DNA from: Flavobacteriales bacterium
GTDB taxonomy: Bacteria > Bacteroidota > Bacteroidia > Flavobacteriales > UA16
DNA length: 64,000 bases
Assembly: GCA_028141885.1 (NCBI GenBank)
Contig: JAOIQU010000002.1
Location: 1-64,000, forward strand
Direction: 5' to 3'
Part shown: positions 25,973 through 35,043 of the stretch, in pieces
How the letters are laid out: each line of letters opens with the position of its first letter
Numbering within the stretch: the first letter of the stretch is position 1
The notes under the pieces: generated by a model
Databases searched by the model: none
Told to the model about the DNA's origin: nothing
What the model saw: only the letters and a program-made list of their open reading frames with translations
Made by a program: the position numbers and the translations under genes

Positions 25973-26485
25973 TTAGTTGTCGAGTCCTTTCAATGCTGCC
26001 CAGCGCGGGTCGATGTTATCTACGTCTACTCCGTCATTCGACGAGGGGTCTTGCCATTCGGTCATGTCCAAATCGCAATCGTCCTCGTTGTCGTGGATGG
26101 TTCGGTTGGGTTTGGCCAAATGAACCAATTGGAAGATGGCGTCTGCCAAGTCCAGCTGGTATTCGTTCGATCCAAGGATCCACAGCTCGTCGTCGTAGGA
26201 AGTCTCATCGCCGAAGCGTATGGACACTCTGTCGCTTCCATCGAAGGAAACGCTGACGTCGTCCAAACAACGGTCACAAGGGGCCGTCATGGTCGCTGTC
26301 AAGGTCATGCGAAGGGTCATCGTGGTGTCGAGTTTGTCCAACTCAACAACAACCTCTCCATGAACTTGGTCCACGTCTGAATGGGGAAAGCACGCAAAGA
26401 ACTCCGGGTCCACACGCATTTGAAATTCATGTTTTCCTGGCTTCAAACCCACAAAAGGGATGCGGTAGTCGGCCAATGAATCCAT
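25973..26485 (-). CDS. yceD: DUF177 / YceD family protein
   Basis: 170 residues from the ATG at 26485. The family core is CDRCLDDVSVSFDGSDRVSI, the CxRC motif with following beta strand, and the C-terminus is acidic (NDGVDVDNIDPRWAALKGL). YceD-family proteins accompany rpmF almost universally and are implicated in 23S rRNA or L32 handling. A TTG at 26509 would give eight more residues (HSPNLED) but would overlap the -7 box. The 5' leader carries a perfect CCAAATTTGG palindrome (26491-26500). Confidence 0.85.
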   Translation of the reverse strand: MDSLADYRIPFVGLKPGKHEFQMRVDPEFFACFPHSDVDQVHGEVVVELDKLDTTMTLRMTLTATMTAPCDRCLDDVSVSFDGSDRVSIRFGDETSYDDELWILGSNEYQLDLADAIFQLVHLAKPNRTIHDNEDDCDLDMTEWQDPSSNDGVDVDNIDPRWAALKGLDN

Positions 26486-26490
26486 GTCCT

Positions 26491-26500
26491 CCAAATTTGG
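26491..26500. other. Perfect 10-bp palindrome CCAAATTTGG in the yceD leader
   Basis: Lies between the TACCTTTG box (26507-26514) and the yceD ATG (26485), flanked by CTCC / GGGG that extend partial symmetry. Could be an operator or chance. Confidence 0.3.
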
Positions 26501-26506
26501 GGAGTG

Positions 26507-26514
26507 CAAAGGTA
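26507..26514 (-). promoter_or_regulatory. -7 box TACCTTTG upstream of yceD-rpmF
   Basis: Perfect TAnnTTTG, 21 nt before the yceD ATG and downstream of the pdxA stop, so yceD-rpmF can be transcribed apart from pdxA. Confidence 0.55.
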
Positions 26515-26576
26515 GCGAAACGTGTCGGAATTGCCAACCCCGTTGTGGCCCAATTCATTCGCGCGGTTCGGCGCGG

Positions 26577-27635
26577 TCAGCGACGGGACCGGTATTCGGG
26601 CTTGGGCGGCGCGATTTCAAGCGGATTCGAGGCGAATTCGCGGTGCTCGAGGCGGTGTCGTCGCACGTCGCAAGCCAACCGAATCGCTTCGCGGAACGAG
26701 TCGCCGTTCGCTTTGCCCTGTCCCGCGATGTCAAAGCCTGTGCCGTGATCAGGACTGGTGCGAACCACAGGCAAGCCTGCCGTGAAATTGACACCTCTCC
26801 CAAAGCTCAGCGCCTTGAACGGAGCCAGACCTTGGTCGTGATACATGGCGAGCACCCCGTCGAATTGCTTGAACGCCCCCGAGCCAAAAAATCCGTCGGC
26901 TGCATAAGGCCCATGGGCCTGGATGCTGTCGGCTTGGGCTTGCTGAATGGCCGGGGCGATGATGCGCTTTTCCTCGTCTCCCATCATGCCGTTGTCACCG
27001 GCATGTGGATTCAAGCCCAGCACGGCAATGCGCGGAGAGGGGATACCAAAGTCGCGAACCAAGCTGTCGTTCATGAGTTGGAGCTTGGCGCCAATCTTCG
27101 CGGAGGTCAATCCGAGGGCCACGTCCTTCAGGGGCACGTGACCGGTCACCATGCCGATGCGCAGGCCGTCACAGCACAACAACATGAGCACCTCTTCGAC
27201 GCCTGCCTCGCTGGCCAGGTACTCCGTATGTCCTGGGAATGCGAAGCCAGCCTGACGGATGGTGTCCTTGTTGATTGGGGCGGTCACCAACACGTCCACG
27301 TCGGTTTTGGCCAAATTGCCCACGGCCCGCTGCAGACTTTCCATGGCCACCGCACCGGCTTCTTTGGAGGCCTCGCCGGGTTTGTGCTCGAAGTCCTCGG
27401 CGTCGAACGTCACGAGGTTGATCTGTCCTGGCTTGGCAGATTTGGCGTCTTCCACTTCCCCCCAAGGTCGTTGGTCGAACGCTTGTTCTGCAATGGCACG
27501 TGGGGCGAACACCACAGGAACCATGGTGGACATGCTGCGCTCATCGACCAAGGCGTCGGCCAGGGCTTCAAGTCCGATGCCGTTGGGGTCTCCGCAAGAG
27601 ATGCCGACTCTGATTTTGGAATTCTTGTGGCTCAT
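26577..27635 (-). CDS. pdxA: 4-hydroxythreonine-4-phosphate dehydrogenase
   Basis: NAD enzyme of the DXP-dependent pyridoxal-phosphate pathway, acting with PdxJ. 352 residues. Signatures: VGISCGDPNGIGLEAL at the N-terminus, VTAPINKDTIRQAGFAFPGH at about residue 120, GHTEYLA, MVTGHVPLKDVA, VLGLNPHAGDNGMMGDEE and VLAMYHDQGLAPFKALSFG with metal His residues, and RTSPDHGTGFDIAGQG. Typical length. The C-terminal tail (PPKPEYRSRR) is basic. The TACCTTTG box is 10 nt upstream; the divergent T9SS gene begins 41 nt away. Confidence 0.95.
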   Translation of the reverse strand: MSHKNSKIRVGISCGDPNGIGLEALADALVDERSMSTMVPVVFAPRAIAEQAFDQRPWGEVEDAKSAKPGQINLVTFDAEDFEHKPGEASKEAGAVAMESLQRAVGNLAKTDVDVLVTAPINKDTIRQAGFAFPGHTEYLASEAGVEEVLMLLCCDGLRIGMVTGHVPLKDVALGLTSAKIGAKLQLMNDSLVRDFGIPSPRIAVLGLNPHAGDNGMMGDEEKRIIAPAIQQAQADSIQAHGPYAADGFFGSGAFKQFDGVLAMYHDQGLAPFKALSFGRGVNFTAGLPVVRTSPDHGTGFDIAGQGKANGDSFREAIRLACDVRRHRLEHREFASNPLEIAPPKPEYRSRR

Positions 27636-27645
27636 GGGGTGAGGT

Positions 27646-27653
27646 CAAAGGTA
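27646..27653 (-). promoter_or_regulatory. -7 box TACCTTTG upstream of pdxA
   Basis: Perfect TAnnTTTG, 10 nt before the pdxA ATG. An opposing TACCTTGG (27662-27669) lies 8 nt away, 7 nt before the ATG of the divergent surface protein. Confidence 0.55.
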
Positions 27654-27676
27654 GCGACGAGTACCTTGGTCTTTCC

Positions 27677-30394
27677 ATGTTGCGCGTCATCTTTCCGTCC
27701 AAACCACATGTCGCTCGAGGCAGCTTCATCTGGGCTTTGCTTTTGACCATGGCATCCTCAACGGCTTGGGCCACGCACAACAGGGCAGGAGAGATCACGT
27801 ACACCCATGTCCAAGGCTTGACCTACGAGGTGGTCATCACCACCTACACTAAAGCCAGTGCGTTGGCTGACCGACCCTGGCTTTACCTCACATGGGGTGA
27901 CGAGTCGACAAACGTGTTGGACAGCCTCGAACGAGAACAGCCCATTGTCAACTTGCCGGGCGACATCCAACGGAACACCTATCGCGGCACCCACACCTAC
28001 GGCGGTCCGGGGATTTATCCCATCACCGTGGAGGACCCCAATCGAAACGAGGGTGTCTTGAACATGACGGGTTCGGTGGACACCCCATTCGCCATTCAGT
28101 CGTTGCTCATCATTGACCCTCAGGCTGGACACAATAACAGCGTTCAGCTTCTCAATCCTGCCACTGAAAATGCGTGTTTGAATCAGCTTTGGATTCACAA
28201 TCCGGCAGCGTACGATCCGGATGGCGATGTCCTGACCTACAGCCTGGTGCCAAGCCGTGGCTTTGGGGGAGAGTTCATCCCAACCTACGTGTATCCGGAC
28301 GAGCTCAGTCCTGAAGATGATGTGTTTGCCATCGATGCGGTCACCGGTGACCTCACGTGGGACACGCCCCAAATTGCTGGGGAATACAACGTCGCAATTC
28401 GCATTGGCGAATGGCGTGAGGTGCTTGGCGTCATGCGGAAGGTGGGAGAGGTCACGAGGGACCTTCAAATCGACGTCCAGCTCTGCGCCAACCAGCCTCC
28501 AGAGTTGGTTCAACTTTCCGACACCTGTGTGCTTGCTGGGACGTCGTTGACGTTTGACGTGACCGCCACCGATCCTGACGGCGATGGCGTGTCCATGTCT
28601 GCTGTGGGTGGGGCGATGAGCGAAGTGACGCATCCGGCGAGTTTTGCATCGATGGCGGGTTCGGGCATGGGGACATTCGATTGGTCTCCCGATTGCGATG
28701 AGGTGAGGGCGCAGCCTTACCAGGTCGTCTTCAAGGCACAAGACCTCGGGAATGCCATCCCTCTGGTGGACATCGAAACACGCCAAATCACGGTGATTTC
28801 GCCCCCAGTCGTCGACATGTCGGCGGAACCCGTGGGGTACGACATGGTTGTGACTTGGTCGCCCAACGAATGTGTGGATGGGCTTTCGGCGGCGGAGCGG
28901 GCATTGGGCGTGTACGAGGTGCATCGCAGGTTGCAAAACACCCCTTCTGACTGGGAGCCGGTGTTGTGTGAAGTTGGCATCCCTGAGGGTGTGGGATATG
29001 AGTTGGTGGGAAGCACGTCGACGCTCGACGAAGTGGGCTGGGTGGATGACACGGGTTTGGGTTTTGGCGTGACCTATTGCTATCGGGTCGTCACCAGATA
29101 CGGTGACGGTGCGTTGTCGCTGGCGAGCGAGGAGGTGTGCGGCCGCATCCGCAAAGACATCCCGGTGATGACCCGTGCGTCGATTGGATCCACAGGAACG
29201 TCAGACTCGTTGTTGGTGGGGTGGTCTCCGCCCAATGAATTGGATTCTGTGGCCTTTCCAGGCCCTTACCACTACGAATTGTGGGGACGTGCGACGGGCG
29301 GAGTAGGCCCATTGGCATTGGCATGGACCTCCGACACAGAAGCCGTGATGTTGGCTTTGGACACGTTGGTTTGGTTGGACGGGTTGAACACCTCCAGCCA
29401 AGGTTGGGAGTACGAGATTCGACTTCACAGCGACGGGGAACTTGTGGGGGTGCCGCCCAGCGCTACGACGCCTTGGCTGACCTTTGTGTCGGACGACAAC
29501 CAAATCCGCGTTGAGGTCGAGCAGAACGTCCCGTGGCGCGTGGATGCCTTTGTGATTGAACGTCAAATCCCGACAGGAGGGGCTTACCAAGTGCTCGACA
29601 CGGTGGCAGCACCGTTTTATGTGGACACCAATTTGGTCAACGGCCAAACCTACTGCTACCGCGTCACCACCCTCGGAGCGTACGACGATCCCTCCACAGA
29701 GCATCCGCTCATCAATGTGAGTCAGGAGGGATGCGCCCAACCTTTCGATTTCACGGTACCATGTGACATGGCGTTGGAAGTGGTGGCCAATTGCGAGGAT
29801 CGGCGCGATTCGTTGACGTGGGCCCCCGTTCCTGGTTGCGAGTCGGACGACATCGTGGCCTATCGGGTTTATTGGGCGCCCTTTGTCGGCGATTCTTTGA
29901 CCCTGTGGAAAGAGATTGAGGGCGTCGAAAACAACTCGGCCGTTTTCAACGAAGACGACGACTTGGGCACCATCGCGGGTTGCTTTGCCGTCACAGCGTT
30001 GGACAGCCTCAACCCTGGCCCCGATGGGGCGCTCCGAAGAAACGAGGGCGGGGCTCGCGACACCGTGTGCGTGGACAACTGTCCCTTTTACTTTTTGCCC
30101 AACGTCTTTTCTCCCAATGGCGACGGAGAGAACGACACATTCCGGGCGTTTCCATGGCAGTTCATCGACAGCGTTCAGGTGGACATTTTCAACCGGTACG
30201 GGGTGTTGGTCTACCAAACCACCGATCCGTGGATCCAGTGGGATGGAACGTGCCTCGACACCGGGGAGCCCATGCCAGATGGCGTGTATTTCTTCACGGC
30301 CACGGCGTACACGCGCCGGCTGGAAGGCATCGTTGAAGAACGATTTGCCGGTGAAGTGACCTTGGTGGATGGACGTCGGGTGTCGCTGGACTGA
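27677..30394 (+). CDS. Large surface/secreted protein with T9SS type-B sorting domain
   Basis: 905 residues. A signal peptide (KPHVARGSFIWALLLTMASS, ATHNRAGEITY after cleavage) is followed by a region beginning with the Bacteroidota pattern RAGEITYTHVQGLTYEVVI. Cadherin/PKD-like (ATDPDGDGVSM) and fibronectin-III-like beta modules occupy the middle (for example GVTYCYRVVTRYGDGALSLA and GQTYCYRVTTLGAYDDPS). The last ~85 residues are the gliding-motility-associated type-B C-terminal domain: FLPNVFSPNGDGENDTFRAF, VDIFNRYGVLVYQT and PDGVYFFTATAY. This directs export through the type IX system and surface attachment. Probable adhesin or matrix protein; no enzyme motif seen. Confidence 0.88.
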   Translation: MLRVIFPSKPHVARGSFIWALLLTMASSTAWATHNRAGEITYTHVQGLTYEVVITTYTKASALADRPWLYLTWGDESTNVLDSLEREQPIVNLPGDIQRNTYRGTHTYGGPGIYPITVEDPNRNEGVLNMTGSVDTPFAIQSLLIIDPQAGHNNSVQLLNPATENACLNQLWIHNPAAYDPDGDVLTYSLVPSRGFGGEFIPTYVYPDELSPEDDVFAIDAVTGDLTWDTPQIAGEYNVAIRIGEWREVLGVMRKVGEVTRDLQIDVQLCANQPPELVQLSDTCVLAGTSLTFDVTATDPDGDGVSMSAVGGAMSEVTHPASFASMAGSGMGTFDWSPDCDEVRAQPYQVVFKAQDLGNAIPLVDIETRQITVISPPVVDMSAEPVGYDMVVTWSPNECVDGLSAAERALGVYEVHRRLQNTPSDWEPVLCEVGIPEGVGYELVGSTSTLDEVGWVDDTGLGFGVTYCYRVVTRYGDGALSLASEEVCGRIRKDIPVMTRASIGSTGTSDSLLVGWSPPNELDSVAFPGPYHYELWGRATGGVGPLALAWTSDTEAVMLALDTLVWLDGLNTSSQGWEYEIRLHSDGELVGVPPSATTPWLTFVSDDNQIRVEVEQNVPWRVDAFVIERQIPTGGAYQVLDTVAAPFYVDTNLVNGQTYCYRVTTLGAYDDPSTEHPLINVSQEGCAQPFDFTVPCDMALEVVANCEDRRDSLTWAPVPGCESDDIVAYRVYWAPFVGDSLTLWKEIEGVENNSAVFNEDDDLGTIAGCFAVTALDSLNPGPDGALRRNEGGARDTVCVDNCPFYFLPNVFSPNGDGENDTFRAFPWQFIDSVQVDIFNRYGVLVYQTTDPWIQWDGTCLDTGEPMPDGVYFFTATAYTRRLEGIVEERFAGEVTLVDGRRVSLD

Positions 30395-30436
30395 TTTGGC
30401 CGATTCACACAAACACAGCACGCCCTCACGTCATCG

Positions 30437-30444
30437 TAACTTTG
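30437..30444 (+). promoter_or_regulatory. -7 box TAACTTTG, 4 nt from ribE start
   Basis: Plus strand TAACTTTG-TTCC-ATG, a perfect consensus match with a 4-nt gap. This box does not overlap a stop codon, so it is an independent example of the near-leaderless start. Confidence 0.6.
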
Positions 30445-30448
30445 TTCC

Positions 30449-31063
30449 ATGTTCACAGGAATCATTGAAGCCCAAGGCATGCTTGTGGGAAAAAGGGAGG
30501 AAGGCACCAACGTTCATTTGGACGTGAGGGCACCCTTCACTGAGGCCTTGCAAGTGGACCAAAGCGTGGCACACGACGGGGTGTGCCTGACGGTTGTGGC
30601 CATTGATGGAGACGTGTACACCGTGACGGCGATTGAAGAAACGCTGGCCAAAACCCACCTCGGAAGCTGCGACGTCGGCCATGTGTTCAACCTCGAACGG
30701 TGCGCGGTTGTCGGAGATCGGATCGACGGCCATGTCGTCCAGGGCCACGTGGACACGACTGGGACTTTGGCCTCCGTGGAATCCCGCGAAGGCAGCTGGG
30801 TGCTGACCATCGAACATCCACAAGGGCCCGAGTGGATCACCGTGCCCAAGGGAAGCATTGCGCTTGCGGGCATCAGCCTCACGGTGGTGGACTCCGGTCC
30901 ACGCCACTTTTCAGTGGCAATCATCCCTTACACTTGGGAACACACCAACCTTCACCGAACAGAAGTGGGGTCGCCCATGAACGTCGAATTCGATGTCATG
31001 GGGAAGTACGTCGCCAGGTTGTTGGATGCCCAACTCAGCGCGAGGGGCGTGGGCGGAGCGTGA
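30449..31063 (+). CDS. ribE: Riboflavin synthase, alpha subunit
   Basis: Dismutates two 6,7-dimethyl-8-ribityllumazine into riboflavin. 204 residues with the expected tandem barrels: first repeat [15 protein letters not shown] with [16 protein letters not shown] and ETLAKTHLG; second repeat [19 protein letters not shown] with [17 protein letters not shown] and [10 protein letters not shown]. The internal duplication and the MFTGI start are diagnostic. The 3' end overlaps the convergent lptB gene by 29 nt. No FMN-riboswitch-like leader: the promoter sits directly on the start codon. Confidence 0.95.
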   Translation: MFTGIIEAQGMLVGKREEGTNVHLDVRAPFTEALQVDQSVAHDGVCLTVVAIDGDVYTVTAIEETLAKTHLGSCDVGHVFNLERCAVVGDRIDGHVVQGHVDTTGTLASVESREGSWVLTIEHPQGPEWITVPKGSIALAGISLTVVDSGPRHFSVAIIPYTWEHTNLHRTEVGSPMNVEFDVMGKYVARLLDAQLSARGVGGA

Positions 31064-31772
31064 AGTTCTGACCGAGGTAGACCCGACGGACCGTTTCATC
31101 TTCAGCAAGCTCTTCGGCTGTGCCTTCTTTGAGGATTTTGCCCTCAAAAAGCAAATAGGCGCGGTCGGTGATGTGCAAGGTTTCCTGCACGTTGTGGTCG
31201 GTGATGAGCACCCCGATGCCCTTGTGACGGAGCTGATTGACGATGCGCTGGATGTCCTCGACGGCAATGGGGTCCACGCCGGCAAAAGGCTCGTCGAGCA
31301 AGATGAACTTGGGGTTCGAAGCCAATGCGCGTGCGATCTCGGTGCGGCGGCGTTCACCTCCTGAAAGCACATCTCCTGGGCTTTTTCGAACAGTCTGAAG
31401 GTTGAATTCTTCGAGCAACTGTTCGAGTTGATTGGCCGCTTCCGCTTTGGTCAGCCCTTGCATTTCAAGAATGGCCGCCACGTTGTCCTCCACACTCAGT
31501 TTTCGGAACACGCTCGGTTCTTGAGGGAGGTACCCGATGCCCTTTTTGGCCCGAACGTACATGGGGTCACGGGTGACGTCATCCCCGCCCAAATGCACTT
31601 GCCCCCCATCGGGCGCCACCAGGCCCACCACCGCGTAAAAACTCGTGGTCTTGCCAGCTCCGTTGGGACCAAGCAATCCAACCACCTCCCCAGGGGCCAC
31701 GCGAAAGGACACGTGGTCCACCACGGTGCGCTTGCCATAGGATTTCAAGAGATTGTCCGCAACGAGGTCCAT
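31035..31772 (-). CDS. lptB: LPS export ABC transporter ATP-binding protein LptB
   Basis: ATPase that powers lipopolysaccharide extraction by LptFGC. 245 residues from the ATG at 31772. Walker [17 protein letters not shown]-loop region [19 protein letters not shown] (typical LptB), signature [20 protein letters not shown], Walker [17 protein letters not shown] and switch His in [29 protein letters not shown] box lies 4 nt upstream of this ATG and supports it over an in-frame start at 31823. Partner lptC is far away at 62678. Confidence 0.93.
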   Translation of the reverse strand: MDLVADNLLKSYGKRTVVDHVSFRVAPGEVVGLLGPNGAGKTTSFYAVVGLVAPDGGQVHLGGDDVTRDPMYVRAKKGIGYLPQEPSVFRKLSVEDNVAAILEMQGLTKAEAANQLEQLLEEFNLQTVRKSPGDVLSGGERRRTEIARALASNPKFILLDEPFAGVDPIAVEDIQRIVNQLRHKGIGVLITDHNVQETLHITDRAYLLFEGKILKEGTAEELAEDETVRRVYLGQNFTLRPRPSR

Positions 31773-31776
31773 GTCA

Positions 31777-31784
31777 CAAAGGTC
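31777..31784 (-). promoter_or_regulatory. -7-like box GACCTTTG, 4 nt from lptB start
   Basis: Minus strand GACCTTTG-TGAC-ATG; the first base is G instead of T. It lies 2 nt before the upstream stop at 31787. Confidence 0.35.
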
Positions 31785-31786
31785 GT

Positions 31787-34258
31787 TCAAAGTTCCAATC
31801 CAAGTCCCACCCGAACGCCCCACGGCTCACGCATCCCATCCACGCTCGGCGTGAGTCGACGGTGCACGTCCACACGCAAGAATTTGAACAGGTTCTCCAC
31901 ACCGATGACCCCCTCCGCATACCAGCCGTCGAGCCCCGAGGTGGTGTTGGGCATGTCCATGATGGATTCATGCCGGTCATCCCACAAACTGTAAACCCCT
32001 TTGACGCCGACGACTTCTCGGATGCGCAAATCCCGAATGAGCGGGATGCGGCCGAGGATGGTGCCTTCTCCATGCCACTCCGCGCAACCCCTGACCCATT
32101 TGTCGCTGGCGAATTCCATGAACCGCAACAAATTGAACGCTTCAAAAATGCTCAGCGACGTCTCATTGGCGGGCTGGAGTTCGGTCAGAACGACTGGGGC
32201 GTTGCCGGTGTACATGCCTCCTTGAGACCACCACTCGATGCGGCCCAACGGTCCCATGCGTTGGATGCCTTCTGCGTCCAACGTCCAGCGCTGGTAATCA
32301 AATTCACTTCCAAGAATGTTGGGCAATCCAAGGGTGGCCGTGGCAGTGAGGATGGGCCAGTTGGAGCCCAAACTGATCCGCTCAAACGCCCCAGACAAAA
32401 ACCGCTCGTTGCGGGCGTATCGCGTTTGGATGGTGAGTTCAGAAGTGGTCAGAGGGGACAGCCCTGTGGGGTCACTTTCCCGCACAAATTGGACTTCTCC
32501 GCGGGGGGCGACAGTCCGGTGTCGAAACTCCAACGCTTGGCCCCATCCTGCACCAAACTCATGGAGCACACTGATCTCCGATCGGGTGACTTCGCTCAGT
32601 CGCGTTTGGGCATTGAGTTGCAGGGCGCTGTTCAAGGCGTTGCCTTGATCGAAGAAACCCATCATGCCCAATTGGTCGATGTCTCGAGTGTGTTCCACGA
32701 AGACCTCGGTGCGGGGGGACCTTCGAACAATCCACTCCGCGGAGCCGCCATATTTCCAGCGCTGGTCCATGGTCCCGTAAGCCAAGAACGATTGCAGCCA
32801 GACCTCTCGTGAGAAGTCGTTGCTCGTTTGAAGGCCCAAACTGAAGCGGTTGCCCTCCACGGCGTTTTGGCTGAAGGCGTCGAAATACGGTCCGATTTCA
32901 ATGGGACCCTTGACGACGTAGCCCGTGCCAAGGAGCATCAAGAACCCTTCGAGGAACTTGTATTGCCCCATGCTTTGCACGCTGTCGACCATCCAATAGG
33001 TGTTGGAGGCGCGTGGCGACAGGGGCGCCGGCCGAAGGTTTTGCCAGGACGCTTCGAGCACGTCATTGGATTCCTTGGCAAAGCTGATGTCTCTGGAGCT
33101 TGTCCACACCGAATCGGGCCAGCTCTTGGCGATTTCAAAGTTGGTGTTGACGATTTCTTGGTGGCTGTAGATGCCCATCCCGCCTTCCCTCAAACTGATG
33201 TCCGCGAGGTTCTCTTCTCGGCTGAGGACCCAGCGGTCGTCAAGGCGCTCGTAGGTTTGGCTCCACGTGTAGTTGCGGACGAAGTTGACGTTGGCGCCTT
33301 CACTGATTTTGGCCTCCACATGCTTCAGGCCAAGGGTCAAGGTGTCGATCCACATTTCGCCTTCAAAGGTCAACTCACCCCTGCGACGCGGCACAAAGGC
33401 AAGGTGAAAGCATGGGTGATTCTGGTGGTCGAGGGTGTCGAGGATGTAGTATCGGTAATGGACGTTGCCCCGGTCGTGAAGTGGACTTGTGAAGGCGCGG
33501 TCCAACAGGAGCATTTGGTTTTCGTAAAGGTTGATGTCCAAAAATTCCGCTTGCACGCTCGACGTGTTCTCGCCGTTTTGAAGCCAGGTTGCGCGCGCCG
33601 CCTCAATGCGCTTTTCGCGCCGGCGTTTTTGGGTTCGCATCGATCCAGACATCTCGGAGACAAACAGCGGCAACGACATCCGATGCTCCGAGCTGTCGAG
33701 GTGCGCCCAAACCCACCTGAACGGCCCCCAAAAACGTCGCTCCGGCCATCGATCGGGGAAGTCGTTGATGGCCACTTCCATGATTTCGTAGAACTGGTGG
33801 TGCAATGCTGGAATCTTGGCGGGATCGTTGTTTTCCTTGGCGTCGGCCACGCGTTGCATCAATGGCTTGGCCGGGTTGACCGCTTTTTTGTCAGGCCGAA
33901 TGACCGCCGCTTCCAGATCGATGCTGCGCGCCTCGAGCGAAACATTGATGACCTGAGGGACCCCGCGTTGGATGGAAATGGTCTGATTTTGGTAGCCCAG
34001 GGAAGAGTACGAGATGCGGGTCACCCGCGTGGTGCCCGCGTCGAGGGTGTACATGCCTTGCACGTCGGTCATGGTCCCGATGGCCGTGCCTGCGAACGCC
34101 ACGTTGACAAACGGAAGAGGCGCCCCTGTTTTGCCGTCAAAGACCCTGCCGGACACCGAGGTTTGGGCTGTGGCGCAGAGCCCCAACCCCCACAACATCC
34201 ATGTCAGCAGCCTCGGGGTCAACGGGCGCGGCGTTTGTCCTGTCTTCGTGCAATCCAA
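31787..34258 (-). CDS. DUF5686 / carboxypeptidase-regulatory-domain outer-membrane protein
   Basis: About 823 residues. A signal-like N-terminus ([24 protein letters not shown]) precedes a CarboxypepD_reg-like beta sandwich ([53 protein letters not shown]) at about 35-115. The remaining ~700 residues fit the Bacteroidota DUF5686 beta-barrel family ([39 protein letters not shown], and a C-terminal [11 protein letters not shown] strand). Probably an outer-membrane protein of unknown cargo. The start is uncertain: TTG at 34258 gives a full signal peptide but overlaps tatC by 40 nt; ATG at 34198 leaves a very short one. Confidence 0.8.
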   Translation of the reverse strand: MDCTKTGQTPRPLTPRLLTWMLWGLGLCATAQTSVSGRVFDGKTGAPLPFVNVAFAGTAIGTMTDVQGMYTLDAGTTRVTRISYSSLGYQNQTISIQRGVPQVINVSLEARSIDLEAAVIRPDKKAVNPAKPLMQRVADAKENNDPAKIPALHHQFYEIMEVAINDFPDRWPERRFWGPFRWVWAHLDSSEHRMSLPLFVSEMSGSMRTQKRRREKRIEAARATWLQNGENTSSVQAEFLDINLYENQMLLLDRAFTSPLHDRGNVHYRYYILDTLDHQNHPCFHLAFVPRRRGELTFEGEMWIDTLTLGLKHVEAKISEGANVNFVRNYTWSQTYERLDDRWVLSREENLADISLREGGMGIYSHQEIVNTNFEIAKSWPDSVWTSSRDISFAKESNDVLEASWQNLRPAPLSPRASNTYWMVDSVQSMGQYKFLEGFLMLLGTGYVVKGPIEIGPYFDAFSQNAVEGNRFSLGLQTSNDFSREVWLQSFLAYGTMDQRWKYGGSAEWIVRRSPRTEVFVEHTRDIDQLGMMGFFDQGNALNSALQLNAQTRLSEVTRSEISVLHEFGAGWGQALEFRHRTVAPRGEVQFVRESDPTGLSPLTTSELTIQTRYARNERFLSGAFERISLGSNWPILTATATLGLPNILGSEFDYQRWTLDAEGIQRMGPLGRIEWWSQGGMYTGNAPVVLTELQPANETSLSIFEAFNLLRFMEFASDKWVRGCAEWHGEGTILGRIPLIRDLRIREVVGVKGVYSLWDDRHESIMDMPNTTSGLDGWYAEGVIGVENLFKFLRVDVHRRLTPSVDGMREPWGVRVGLGLEL

Positions 34259-35031
34259 ATGCCCATCTCGTACAGCAACAACACGGGCATGGACACGAGA
34301 ATCTGGCTCGTCACATCAGGGGGTGTGATGACGGCGGAGAGGGCCAAAATGGCCACCAACGCGTGCCTCCGATAAGACTTGAGCATGGGAGCCGTCACAA
34401 GCCCAGCCTTGCTCAGGAAGTAAATCAATACGGGCAATTGAAACACAATACCCGCGGCCAGGGTGATGCTCGCCACCGTTTTGACGTAGCTCATGACTGC
34501 AATGCGGGACGCGACGTCCCCGAGTTCGTAATTGCCCAGGAACTGAAGGCTCAACGGTGCGATGAGGAAGTACCCAAATCCCACGCCAGCCAAGAACAAA
34601 AGGCTCGACGCCACTCCCGCCCCGCGAGCGGCGTTGTGCTCCGTGGTTTTCAATGCGGGTCTGACAAACGCCCAGGCTTGGTGAATCAACACGGGGAACG
34701 CCAGGATGATGCCGCCCACGAGGCTCACGATGATGTGCGCCGAGAAGTTGCCCAGCATGGTCGTGTTGATGAGTTCGTAAGAGATGGATTCCACGCACAA
34801 CGCATCGCCAGAACCAATGGCATGCGACAACGCACACCACCCGCGATAACTGATGAACTCGGGATTCCTCGGCCCAAACAAAATGGCATCAAAGACCCAG
34901 TCTTTTTTCACGAACAGCACCACGGCTGAACCCAAGACTGCGACCACGGCAATGAACAACCGACGTCGAAGTTCTTCGAGGTGGTCGAGAAACCCCATTT
35001 GGGCTTCGTCGTGGGCCTGATCCATCGCCAT
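34219..35031 (-). CDS. tatC: Sec-independent protein translocase TatC
   Basis: Receptor of the twin-arginine translocon for folded proteins. 270 residues, six hydrophobic helices. N-terminal MGFLDHLEELRRRLFIAVVA carries the family E-L-R-x-R motif; SLVGGIILAFPVLIHQAWAF is the conserved second-helix FP region, FLAGVGFGYFLIAPLSLQFL the next, and FQLPVLIYFLSKAGLV the later P-x-x-I-Y motif. The basic tail [11 protein letters not shown] is cytosolic. A TAACTTCG box 4 nt upstream includes the stop codon of the isomerase gene. Confidence 0.94.
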   Translation of the reverse strand: MAMDQAHDEAQMGFLDHLEELRRRLFIAVVAVLGSAVVLFVKKDWVFDAILFGPRNPEFISYRGWCALSHAIGSGDALCVESISYELINTTMLGNFSAHIIVSLVGGIILAFPVLIHQAWAFVRPALKTTEHNAARGAGVASSLLFLAGVGFGYFLIAPLSLQFLGNYELGDVASRIAVMSYVKTVASITLAAGIVFQLPVLIYFLSKAGLVTAPMLKSYRRHALVAILALSAVITPPDVTSQILVSMPVLLLYEMGIWIARRQDKRRAR

Positions 35032-35035
35032 GCTG

Positions 35036-35043
35036 CGAAGTTA
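35036..35043 (-). promoter_or_regulatory. Box TAACTTCG sharing its TAA with the kdsD stop codon
   Basis: Minus strand TAACTTCG-CAGC-ATG. TAA ends the isomerase gene; the ATG starts tatC. Nearly identical to the junction at 10507-10521 (TAACTTCG-CTGC-ATG). Confidence 0.4.

Noticed and set aside
30395..30448. FMN riboswitch before ribE
   Set aside because: The 54-nt gap is too short and the promoter box is 4 nt from the ATG, so no leader RNA exists. No cobalamin riboswitch was seen near the adenosyltransferase either.
32828..34375. 515-codon open frame on the plus strand
   Set aside because: It lies antisense to the DUF5686 protein, which has a clear signal peptide, a carboxypeptidase-regulatory domain and beta-rich sequence. 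The plus frame gives a His/Val/Gly-rich product without domains, a usual shadow in GC-rich DNA.
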